A stretch of DNA of 17,159 nucleotides. It comes from an uncultured Leptotrichia sp. Lineage in GTDB: Bacteria; Fusobacteriota; Fusobacteriia; Fusobacteriales; Leptotrichiaceae. The translations under genes were made by a program, and so were the position numbers. Under the pieces are notes generated by a model. The model saw nothing but the letters and a program-made list of their open reading frames with translations, was not told where the DNA came from and searched no databases. Positions 1-7,354 of this stretch are shown here, piece by piece (the first letter of the stretch is position 1; each line of letters begins with the position of its first letter). The stretch covers positions 1 through 17,159 of the forward strand of contig CALIJH010000177.1 of NCBI GenBank assembly GCA_938017765.1. Reading direction: 5' to 3'.

Positions 1-327
1 TTCGCTTTCTATCTCCAATAAATATTTTGCTTTAGAAAAGTTATCTTTAAACTCTTGTAGTAATGGTATCCCTATATTTATAGTTTGCCAACCAAAAGAA
101 TTTAAAATATTATCATAAAATCCATCAAATATAAATTTATTCATTCCTTTATTATTTTTCCAAATATATAATGGAGAATATTCTTTATTTTTTTCAGATA
201 TTAAATACGCTTTAAAAAGCAAATCTTCAAATCTATCTGTCTTAAAACCATTTTCTTTTACTCTTTTTCTAATATTATTCATATCAAAATCATTAGGAAG
301 TTTGATTTTATATTGCATCATTATCAT
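1..327 (-). CDS. DUF4865-like protein, N-terminal part (runs off window)
   Basis: An open frame with no stop covers the first 109 codons and continues past base 1. It starts ATG-ATA-ATG-ATG at 327, and a GGAG at 338-341 lies 10 nt upstream. The N-terminus (MIMMQYKIKLPNDFDM, then a basic stretch and a 'FKAYLI' segment, then 'PLYIWKNNKGMNKFIFDGF') matches what I remember of the DUF4865 family, whose members begin with a similar MQY..LP.DYDM motif and a W.....GMN.F segment. Function is unknown. The start lies 25 nt after the leuA stop, so it is probably the last or next gene of the leuA transcript. It is visibly more A+T-rich than leuA. The reading frame is secure; the family name is from memory of the motif. 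Confidence 0.68.
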   Translation of the reverse strand, partial: MIMMQYKIKLPNDFDMNNIRKRVKENGFKTDRFEDLLFKAYLISEKNKEYSPLYIWKNNKGMNKFIFDGFYDNILNSFGWQTINIGIPLLQEFKDNFSKAKYLLEIESE

Positions 328-352
328 ATCTTTTGTTCTCCAATATTTTAAA

Positions 353-1861
353 TTAATTATTATATAATCTGTTTATACCATTTATATATGCCTCTATACT
401 TGCCTCTACTACATCCGTACTTTGTCCTCTACCGATAAATCTGTTTCCGTTTTTTTCAATAATTACAACTACTTGTGCCTGAGCGTCGGTATCTCCTGTT
501 ATTGACTCCAGTTTGTATTCTTCCAGTACAAATGTATCATTTACAGCCAAGTTTATCGCATTATATGCAGCGTCTACAGGACCGTCTCCAAGAGCTTCCT
601 TGACTTCCGTTTTTCCGTCCAATGTAACAGTTACTTCGGCTTTTGGCTTTCTGCCCTCTTTTCTCGAAATTTCAAAATGATTTAATATTATTCTTCCCTC
701 GATTTTTGCCGCTTCTCCTGCTACCAATGCTATTATATCCTCATCTAACACATATTTTTTCTTATCTGCCAGTTTTTTAAATTCGGAAAATAAATCTTCT
801 ATCTTCTTTTCCTCAATATGATTAAATCCTAATGAACTTAATTTCTGAATAAAAGCGTGTTTTCCTGAATGTTTTCCAAGTACCAGACTGTCAGTGTTTC
901 TTCCTACCGTTTCAGGCTTCATAATTTCATAAGTTTCAGGATTTGCCAAAACTCCATGCTGATGAATTCCCGACTCATGGGCAAAGGCATTTGCTCCGAC
1001 TATTGCTTTATTGGGCTGTGTAGAAATTCCCGTCAGCAGACTGACCAATTTGCTTGTAGGATAAATCTGTTTTGTATCGATATTTGTATAATATTCCTCA
1101 AATAAATCTTTTCTCGTCTTTAAAATCATTACTATTTCTTCGAGAGAAGTATTTCCCGCTCTTTCTCCGAGACCATTTACTGTACACTCAATCTGTGTCG
1201 CTCCTGCCTGAATGGAAGCTACTGAATTTGCTACCGACAAACCTAAATCATCATGACAGTGTACGGAAATATCCACATTCTCAATTCCTTTTACATTTTC
1301 CCTCAAATATTTTATAAGCTCGGACATTTCATTCGGTGTTCTGTATCCTACAGTATCAGGTACATTAAGGGTAGTCGCCCCTGCCTTTATTGCTTCCTCA
1401 TACACTTCCACCAAAAATTCTTTTTCAGTCCTTGTAGCATCTTCCGAAGAAAACTCAACATCATTTACGAAAGATTTTGCATAAGCTACCATTTCCCTAA
1501 CTCTGTCAAGTATTTCCTCTTTTGTCATTTTCAGTTTATATTCCCTGTGTATCGGAGAAGTTGCAATAAACGTATGTATTCTTGGTTTTTTTGCATTTTT
1601 CAGAGCTTCCGCCGCAGTTTCTATATCTTTTTTTACGGCTCTTGCCAGACTTGTTACTATTGAGTTATTTACATTTTCGGCAATCAGTTTCACTGCCTCA
1701 AAATCTCCGGGAGAAGCCACCGCAAAGCCCGCTTCTATTATATCCACACCCAGACTTTCGAGCTGTTTTGCAATCCTCAGTTTTTCCTGTGCATTAAGGT
1801 TTACTCTCGGTGTCTGTTCTCCGTCTCTCAATGTCGTATCAAATATTTTTATCTGTTTCAT
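353..1861 (-). CDS. leuA: 2-isopropylmalate synthase
   Basis: Condenses acetyl-CoA with 2-oxoisovalerate to 2-isopropylmalate, the committed step of leucine synthesis, in the cytosol. It is full length (502 aa, usual for the long form). The N-terminal TIM barrel carries the DTTLRDGEQ motif (residues 8-16, metal ligand D13), then the HCHDD motif (H201, H203) and NGLGERAGN. A G-I-H-Q-H-G segment follows in the linker. The C-terminal part holds the LeuA allosteric domain (dimerising leucine-binding region; 'DGPVDAAYNA' and the terminal 'GRGQSTDVVEASIEAYINGINRL'), so leucine feedback inhibition is likely. The start is fixed by AAAGGAG at 1868-1874, 6 nt from the ATG. It lies downstream of the racemase gene with a 144-nt gap that holds a candidate promoter of its own. 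leuB, leuC and leuD are not adjacent here. Close relatives such as homocitrate or citramalate synthase are less likely given the full LeuA regulatory domain. Confidence 0.95.
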   Translation of the reverse strand: MKQIKIFDTTLRDGEQTPRVNLNAQEKLRIAKQLESLGVDIIEAGFAVASPGDFEAVKLIAENVNNSIVTSLARAVKKDIETAAEALKNAKKPRIHTFIATSPIHREYKLKMTKEEILDRVREMVAYAKSFVNDVEFSSEDATRTEKEFLVEVYEEAIKAGATTLNVPDTVGYRTPNEMSELIKYLRENVKGIENVDISVHCHDDLGLSVANSVASIQAGATQIECTVNGLGERAGNTSLEEIVMILKTRKDLFEEYYTNIDTKQIYPTSKLVSLLTGISTQPNKAIVGANAFAHESGIHQHGVLANPETYEIMKPETVGRNTDSLVLGKHSGKHAFIQKLSSLGFNHIEEKKIEDLFSEFKKLADKKKYVLDEDIIALVAGEAAKIEGRIILNHFEISRKEGRKPKAEVTVTLDGKTEVKEALGDGPVDAAYNAINLAVNDTFVLEEYKLESITGDTDAQAQVVVIIEKNGNRFIGRGQSTDVVEASIEAYINGINRLYNN

Positions 1862-1968
1862 ACTTAGCTCCTTTCATTTTTTACCAAATCTTAAACTTCT
1901 ATCACAATTTTGCAATATTCAATATAATTTATGCTAACTTACATTCCCAATAAAAATATTTTCTCTAT

Positions 1969-1997
1969 TATATATCAGATTATTTATTAACTGTTAA
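1969..1997 (-). promoter_or_regulatory. candidate leuA promoter overlapping a palindrome
   Basis: On the minus strand TTAACA (1992-1997) is separated by 17 nt from TATATA (1969-1974), with TGA just before the -10 (extended -10 form). A register shift of 2 nt gives a perfect TATAAT but a 19-nt spacer. The -35 lies inside a perfect 13-bp palindrome ATTAAC-a-GTTAAT (1986-1998), which could be an operator. The implied leader before leuA is about 100 nt and contains no ORF of note. Confidence 0.4.
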
Positions 1998-2005
1998 TAC
2001 TCTTC

Positions 2006-2719
2006 CTAATTTTCATTTTTATAATCTTTTATGGAATAGATTGCCGCCTGTTCCGCATGAATGAGTGCCGTATCAAATAGCGGAACATCGGTATCCTCAC
2101 TTTTTATGAGAAGACCGATTTCAGTACAGCCCAATATTATCCCCTCGGCTCCTTTCTGTTTAAGAGTTTTCACAATTTCTAAATATTTTGTCTTTGATTC
2201 AGGATTTATAATTCCAAGACAAAGTTCATCATATATTACATTATTTATAATTTCTATATCATTTTTATCAGGAATTATAACATTTATTCCCTTTTCAATA
2301 AGTTTTGATTTATAAAAATCCTGCTCCATTGTGTATTTTGTACCAAGTAATGCTATGTTTTTCATTTTCTTTTCCAATATTTTTTCTGCTGTCATTTCAG
2401 CAATGTGTAATATAGGAATGGAAATTCTCTCTTTAATCTGATTAATAACCTTGTGCATTGTATTTGTGCAGATAACTATAAAATCTGCCCCCGCTTTTTC
2501 CAAATTATATGCAGCCTCTCCCAAGATTTCTCCGCTTTTTTCCCAATTTCCGTCTGCCTGACATTTTTCTATTTCATAAAAATCCACACTATACATTATA
2601 CATTTTGCTGAATGAAGCCCTCCCAGTTTGTTCTTAACAGTTTCATTTATTACTTTATAGTAAGTCATACTGCTTTCCCAGCTCATTCCTCCTATTAATC
2701 CTATAGTTTTCAAATTCAT
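2006..2719 (-). CDS. aspartate/glutamate racemase family protein, YgeA-like amino-acid racemase
   Basis: A member of the cofactor-independent Asp/Glu/hydantoin racemase superfamily, which uses two cysteines as the acid/base pair. Both are present: C84 in CTNTMH and C198 in GCTEIG. The N-terminal GLIGGMSWESS motif, 'LGGLHSA', 'LLGTKYTMEQDFY' and 'DELCLG' blocks closely follow Escherichia coli YgeA, which has been described as a broad-specificity amino-acid racemase. The length (237 aa) is normal. The likely role is making D-amino acids in the cytosol; the substrate cannot be read from sequence. The gene starts 16 nt after the methyltransferase stop, with AAAGGA just upstream, so the two are almost certainly co-transcribed. 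Its place between ilvN and leuA suggests, but does not prove, a link to branched-chain or related amino acids. Confidence 0.88.
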   Translation of the reverse strand: MNLKTIGLIGGMSWESSMTYYKVINETVKNKLGGLHSAKCIMYSVDFYEIEKCQADGNWEKSGEILGEAAYNLEKAGADFIVICTNTMHKVINQIKERISIPILHIAEMTAEKILEKKMKNIALLGTKYTMEQDFYKSKLIEKGINVIIPDKNDIEIINNVIYDELCLGIINPESKTKYLEIVKTLKQKGAEGIILGCTEIGLLIKSEDTDVPLFDTALIHAEQAAIYSIKDYKNEN

Positions 2720-2735
2720 CTTCCTTTCAAATTAT

Positions 2736-3485
2736 CTATTCTTTTACAGCCTCAAATCTTAATCTGACATAATCAGCCAAAATTTGTCCATTTTCGTTTC
2801 TTTCCAGTTCTTTTTCAACTTTTTCAGTTATTTCATCAATCAGTTTTTCATGCATTTCCACCGGAACGTTTACAAGAGCAGGTGCAGAAAAAGTTTGCAG
2901 CCATCCTTTTATCCCGGTTGGAAGCAAAGTAGGACGGGGAAAACTTATCATTCTTTTGACTTTCAATCCATATTTTTCAAGTAATTTCGTTTTTTCTTCC
3001 GGAGTTGGAAAAAACCAGCATTTTTTAGCTTTCAAGTTATGTTTTTGTACAGTTTCAAAAATAGCATTTTCTATTTTTTCCACGTTTCCTTTACGACCCG
3101 TCTCGGCTATAAAACGTCCGCCTTTTTTCAAGGCTCGAGATACTCCTTCCATTACTTTCTCCGGATTAGTCATCCAATGTAGCGCCGCATTGGAAAAAAT
3201 CGCATCAAACTCATTTTCAAATTTCATATTCTGTGCATCTCCCTGTACTGCCTCAACTCCAATTTTTCTTGCCGCCTCAACAAATTTCTGACTTCCATCA
3301 AGTCCTAAAACTTTGCACCCATATTCAGTAATTTTCTTAGTCAATACTCCATCTCCACAACCTAAATCCAAGATATACTCATCTTTTTGAGGATTTAACC
3401 ATTCAATCAGGTCTTCTCCATAAGTTGATACAAAACGTGCATTTTTCTCATATTTTTCTTTTTCCCAATGTTGACTTATTTTCAT
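2736..3485 (-). CDS. class I SAM-dependent methyltransferase (trans-aconitate methyltransferase-like)
   Basis: A small-molecule type methyltransferase with a Rossmann fold. Counting from the ATG at 3485, motif I ILDLGCGDG lies at residues 38-46, the acidic residue D63 after strand 2 should bind the SAM ribose, GDA is at 82-84 and the post-II motif NAALHW at 99-104. The overall layout is that of the Tam/BioC-like group, but the acceptor substrate is unknown. The frame stays open upstream to a GTG at 3533. I prefer the ATG at 3485 (249 aa) because AAGGA precedes it by about 10 nt and the extra residues are lysine-rich and not family-like. It lies 183 nt downstream of ilvN with no clear terminator between, and 16 nt upstream of the racemase gene. 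Confidence 0.82.
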   Translation of the reverse strand: MKISQHWEKEKYEKNARFVSTYGEDLIEWLNPQKDEYILDLGCGDGVLTKKITEYGCKVLGLDGSQKFVEAARKIGVEAVQGDAQNMKFENEFDAIFSNAALHWMTNPEKVMEGVSRALKKGGRFIAETGRKGNVEKIENAIFETVQKHNLKAKKCWFFPTPEEKTKLLEKYGLKVKRMISFPRPTLLPTGIKGWLQTFSAPALVNVPVEMHEKLIDEITEKVEKELERNENGQILADYVRLRFEAVKE

Positions 3486-3668
3486 TTTACTCAATTCCTT
3501 TCCGTTTTTGTTTTTTATACTTTTCAGCAACACTTGATGCTAAACCCATTTTAAAAACAGAAATAAGATTTTATGATATTTATATTGAACTCTATAAAAA
3601 ACTGCTTTAACTTATATCCTTTGTTTAAATAGGAAATAGTATAAAATAATTAAAAATATAAACACTAA

Positions 3669-4157
3669 CTACATCTTTTCTCCCCTGCTCATTGCAGTAA
3701 CTCCTGTCTTTGCCATTTCCAGTATTCCGTAATTTCTCATTATTTCCACAAAACCTCTTAATTTCTGAACATCTCCAGTAAGCTCTATTATTAGGGAAGT
3801 TGGCGAAACATCTAATATTTTTCCCCTATAAATATCAGCTATCTGGACTATCTGAGACCTTGTTTCGCTGTCAGATTTTACTTTTATGAGCATGAGCTCC
3901 CGTCTTATCACATTTTCAACAGGAAACACTTTTACTTTTACTACGTCTACTATTTTATACACCTGTTTTTGTATCTGGTCAAGAGATTTTGCATCTCCGT
4001 CCACGGTCAACGTGAGTCTCGCATATCCTGCCTTATTTGTTACACCTGCTGTCATCTTATTTACAAAATAACCTCTTCTATTAAATAATGACATTATTCT
4101 GGCAACTATTCCATTAGTATTTTTTGCAATTATAAGAATTTCATGTTCCTTATTCAT
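3669..4157 (-). CDS. ilvN: acetolactate (acetohydroxyacid) synthase small regulatory subunit
   Basis: The regulatory partner of the IlvB catalytic subunit; it activates the enzyme and confers valine feedback inhibition. An N-terminal ACT domain (about residues 4-75; 'GIVARIMSLFNRRGYFVNKM') is followed by the C-terminal ALS_ss domain with 'RREL.LIKV', 'ADIYRGKILDVSPTSLIIELTG' and a 'GILEMAKTG' end. The length of 162 aa is typical (IlvH/IlvN type). The frame opens further to a TTG, but the ATG at 4157 is preceded by a GAGGGG site about 9 nt away. That ATG overlaps the ilvB stop by 8 nt (ATGAATAA), so translation is probably coupled and the subunits made in step. The symbol could equally be ilvH. 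Confidence 0.94.
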   Translation of the reverse strand: MNKEHEILIIAKNTNGIVARIMSLFNRRGYFVNKMTAGVTNKAGYARLTLTVDGDAKSLDQIQKQVYKIVDVVKVKVFPVENVIRRELMLIKVKSDSETRSQIVQIADIYRGKILDVSPTSLIIELTGDVQKLRGFVEIMRNYGILEMAKTGVTAMSRGEKM

Positions 4158-5868
4158 TTTCAAGCACCCCTCTCTTGCCTACCATTTGAGCTACACTTGT
4201 CCCCGCAGGTATCATCGGATATACATTTTCTTCTTTTTCCACTATACAGTCTATCAATACACCTTCATCACTGTTTATAAGGTCTTTCAACTTATTTTTC
4301 AAATCTTCCTTGGTTTTCAGCTGCACTGATTTAATTCCATATGCCTCACCTATTTTTATAAAATCAGGATTGTAATCCAGATTTACAAAAGAATATCTTC
4401 TGTCATTGAATATTTCCTGCCACTGTCTTACCATTCCTAAGAATGAGTTATTTATAATCAGCACTTTTACAGGAAGTTTATACTGTTTTATCATCATAAG
4501 TTCCTGAAAAGTCATCTGAAACCCGCCGTCTCCAACTACAAGCACGACTTTTTTATGAGGCATTGCCACTTGGGCACCTATTGCGGCAGGAAGCCCAAAT
4601 CCCATAGTTCCCGCTCCGCCTGACGTTACTATCGTATCAGGATTTGTATAAGTGATAAATTGAGCAGCCCCCATCTGATGGTGACCTACATCGGTTACAA
4701 TTATTGCATCTCCTTTAAGTATATTATTCAACTCCTCTAATACTTCCTGCGGAATGAGCTTATCTTGAGAAACTTCCCTGTATACAAGAGGATATTCTTT
4801 TTTCCATTCTTTTATTTTATCCACCCACTCTTTATGTTTTAACTGCTCCAGTTCCTTATTCAGCTCAGTTAATACATTTTTCAAATCTCCGACTATAGGC
4901 ACATCTGCTCTTTTGTTTTTTTCTATTTCGGCAGGGTCAATATCTATATGTATGATTTTTGCTTTAGGGCAGAATTTTTCGGGATTTCCCGTAATTCTGT
5001 CATCAAATCTTATTCCTGCGGCAATTATAAGGTCTGCTTCATCAGTAGCATAATTGGCATATACCGTTCCGTGCATTCCCAGCATTCCGAGTGATAATTC
5101 ATGGTTACCCGAAAATGTTCCCAATCCGAGCAGTGTCATTGTAACAGGAGTATCCGTCTTTTCTGCAAATTCCCTCAAATCTTCCGAAGCTTTTGCTTTC
5201 AGAATTCCCGCTCCCGCTATTATCAGCGGTTTTTTAGCTTCCTTTATCAATTTTAAAGCTCTTTTTATCTGACCTTGATGTCCTTTATATGTAGGGTCAT
5301 ACCCTTCAAGATTAAATTTTTTTTCATATAATTTTTCAAATTCCTGATAAGTTATTTTCTGTAATTGAATATCTCTCGGAATATCAATCAGTACCGGTCC
5401 GGGTCTTCCTGTAACTGCTATATAATATGCTTCTTTTATAATTCTCGGTAAGTCCTTTATATCCTGTATTAGATAGTTCATTTTTGTTATAGGTACTGTT
5501 ATTCCTACTATATCACTTTCCTGAAATGCGTCTTTTCCCAATAAGGAACTACTGACTTGCCCTGTTATGGCAAGCATGGGAATAGAATCCATATGTGCTG
5601 TCATTATTCCGGTAACAAGATTTGTCGCTCCCGGTCCTGATGTGGCAAGACATACTCCAATTTTCCCTGATACTCTCGCGTATCCGTCAGCTTCGTGGGC
5701 TGCCCCTTGCTCATGCCTTGCAAAATAATGGTTTATCTTATCGTATTTATAAATTTCATCATAAATGGGAATTACTGCACCTCCCGGATATCCGAATATA
5801 TCTTTTACACCCAGTCTGTGCAAACATTCCAGTACAATTCTCGCACCGCTAATCGTTTCAGTACTCAT
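4150..5868 (-). CDS. ilvB: acetolactate (acetohydroxyacid) synthase large catalytic subunit
   Basis: A thiamine-diphosphate enzyme that joins two pyruvates, or pyruvate plus 2-oxobutanoate, for valine/leucine and isoleucine synthesis. It has three domains in order. The N-terminal PYR domain carries the catalytic glutamate E53 in RHEQGAAHEADGYAR. The central FAD-binding domain is marked by 'GLGTFSGNHELSLGMLGMHG', with 'RFDDRITG' following. The C-terminal PP domain has the GDG...NN ThDP motif (GDGGFQMTFQEL to INNSFLGMVRQWQ). The final 'YPMIPAGTSVAQM' block is typical of the biosynthetic, feedback-regulated enzyme rather than catabolic AlsS. The frame extends to a GTG at 5880, but the GTG lies in the ribosome site itself (AAGGTGG, about 8 nt before the ATG at 5868), so 572 aa starting MSTETISGARI is preferred. 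It lies 120 nt after ilvA. Confidence 0.96.
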   Translation of the reverse strand: MSTETISGARIVLECLHRLGVKDIFGYPGGAVIPIYDEIYKYDKINHYFARHEQGAAHEADGYARVSGKIGVCLATSGPGATNLVTGIMTAHMDSIPMLAITGQVSSSLLGKDAFQESDIVGITVPITKMNYLIQDIKDLPRIIKEAYYIAVTGRPGPVLIDIPRDIQLQKITYQEFEKLYEKKFNLEGYDPTYKGHQGQIKRALKLIKEAKKPLIIAGAGILKAKASEDLREFAEKTDTPVTMTLLGLGTFSGNHELSLGMLGMHGTVYANYATDEADLIIAAGIRFDDRITGNPEKFCPKAKIIHIDIDPAEIEKNKRADVPIVGDLKNVLTELNKELEQLKHKEWVDKIKEWKKEYPLVYREVSQDKLIPQEVLEELNNILKGDAIIVTDVGHHQMGAAQFITYTNPDTIVTSGGAGTMGFGLPAAIGAQVAMPHKKVVLVVGDGGFQMTFQELMMIKQYKLPVKVLIINNSFLGMVRQWQEIFNDRRYSFVNLDYNPDFIKIGEAYGIKSVQLKTKEDLKNKLKDLINSDEGVLIDCIVEKEENVYPMIPAGTSVAQMVGKRGVLENE

Positions 5869-5924
5869 TTTTTCAACCACCTTTCAGTTAAATGTTTATT
5901 ATATTACTTCCTTTTTTTATTTTT

Positions 5925-5950
5925 ATTCTTATACTTTATTCTTATACTTT
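5925..5950. repeat. 13-bp tandem duplication in ilvA-ilvB spacer
   Basis: The unit ATTCTTATACTTT occurs twice head to tail (5925-5937 and 5938-5950) in the 120-nt gap between ilvA and ilvB. It is non-coding, T-rich on the plus strand and probably a slippage product. No terminator or clear promoter is visible in this gap. Confidence 0.75.
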
Positions 5951-5988
5951 ATTTTTTTCTGATGTTTATTCCTGTTTCATTTTATTCA

Positions 5989-7212
5989 TTATTCTTCTAC
6001 CGTTTCCTGTGAATTTAGCCTTTTCACTTCGTAGCCTTCTTTTTTAAAACTTTCTATTATTTTCTTTATATGCTCTTCTCCGTTTGTTTCGACTGTTACT
6101 TGCAGCTCCACTTCATGAAATCTGTCAAGATTCTTAAACTGATTGTGATCAAGCCTTATTACGTTGGCATTTTCCTTAGCAAGTATTTGGGATACTGCTA
6201 CAAGTTGTCCCGGTTTATCAGGCAAATCCACTGAAAATTTAAATATTCTCCCTCTTACTACAAGTCCTTTATTTATCATTGATGATATTGTCAGAACATC
6301 AATATTTCCACCACTTAGTATGGAAATAATCTTTTTCCCTTTTTCTTTCAGTTTTTTCAATCCTGCAACAGATAAAATCCCCGCATTTTCAGCAACAATT
6401 TTATGTTTTTCAACTAAAAGCAGAAAAGCTTCCATTAATTCATAATCCGACACTGTTATAATCTCGTCTACATACTTTTTTATATAATCAAAATCAATAT
6501 TTCCTATCCTTTTTACAGCTGCACCGTCTGCAATGGTACTGGCTTCTTTCAGTTCGGTAACTTTTCCTTTTTCAATGGATTTCAATGCACTGGCAGCTCC
6601 CTCAGGTTCCACCCCTACTATTTTTATTTGCGGATTTTTCATTTTTGCCGCCGCTGCAACACCCGAAATCAGTCCTCCCCCACCGAGAGGCACCATTATA
6701 ATGTCTGCATCAGGTAATTCTTCCAGCACTTCGAGGGCTATTGTTCCCTGTCCCTCTATCACATCTTCATCATCAAAAGGGTGTATAAATATATATCCCT
6801 CTTTTTCCTGAAGTTCTTTAGCTTTCTGAAATGCTTCATCATAGACCTCTCCCGATAAGATTACTTCTGCTCCGTATTTCCTTGTAGCTTCTACTTTTAT
6901 GAGAGGGGTATGTTTCGGCATTACTATTACAGCTTTTATCCCTAATTTCTGCGCTGCGAGTGCCACTCCTTGAGCATGATTTCCGGCTGAAGAGGCTATA
7001 ACTCCCTTTTTTTTCTCCTCTTCCGTAAGTTTCGATATTTTATTATAAGCCCCCCTTATTTTAAAGGACCCTGTTCTCTGTAAATTTTCAGGTTTTATAT
7101 AGACCTCATTTCCTGTTTCTTCTGAAAATACACTGCTATGTATCAGTTTTGTTTTTACTATTACAGTTCCCAGTCTTTCCCTTGCTTCCATAAATTCATA
7201 CAATTTATGCAT
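5989..7212 (-). CDS. ilvA: threonine ammonia-lyase (threonine deaminase)
   Basis: A PLP enzyme that converts threonine to 2-oxobutanoate and ammonia, the entry to isoleucine synthesis. The PLP lysine is K51 in TGSFKIRGAYN. SAGNHAQGVA (75-84) and the glycine-rich phosphate loop GGGGL (177-181) are present, and a single C-terminal ACT domain starts near residue 325 ('VDLPDKPGQLVAVSQILAKE'). At 407 aa it is the short, one-ACT-domain form (the type with about 400 aa), not the 514-aa E. coli IlvA with two ACT-like regions. The ACT domain suggests allosteric control, and the operon context supports the biosynthetic role over catabolic TdcB. AGGTG lies about 6 nt before the ATG. It is 142 nt after ilvD. 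Confidence 0.93.
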   Translation of the reverse strand: MHKLYEFMEARERLGTVIVKTKLIHSSVFSEETGNEVYIKPENLQRTGSFKIRGAYNKISKLTEEEKKKGVIASSAGNHAQGVALAAQKLGIKAVIVMPKHTPLIKVEATRKYGAEVILSGEVYDEAFQKAKELQEKEGYIFIHPFDDEDVIEGQGTIALEVLEELPDADIIMVPLGGGGLISGVAAAAKMKNPQIKIVGVEPEGAASALKSIEKGKVTELKEASTIADGAAVKRIGNIDFDYIKKYVDEIITVSDYELMEAFLLLVEKHKIVAENAGILSVAGLKKLKEKGKKIISILSGGNIDVLTISSMINKGLVVRGRIFKFSVDLPDKPGQLVAVSQILAKENANVIRLDHNQFKNLDRFHEVELQVTVETNGEEHIKKIIESFKKEGYEVKRLNSQETVEE

Positions 7213-7301
7213 CTCTTCACCTCTTACATATCTCTTATTTATTTTTTCTAAAAATTATACTTTCTTAAGTAAAATTCCATATGTCCCGTAATTCTTACAC
7301 A

Positions 7302-7331
7302 TATATCTTATATGCATATATATTAGATATA
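7302..7331. repeat. imperfect inverted repeat in ilvD-ilvA spacer
   Basis: Arms TATATCT (7302-7308) and AGATATA (7325-7331) are perfect complements, and after a single mismatch four further pairs are possible towards a TGCA-containing centre. It is A+T only outside the loop, so it would be a weak RNA hairpin. It could be an operator, a processing site or chance in A+T-rich DNA. Confidence 0.45.
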
Positions 7332-7354
7332 CTTCTATTTTTAAATTTATCGGC

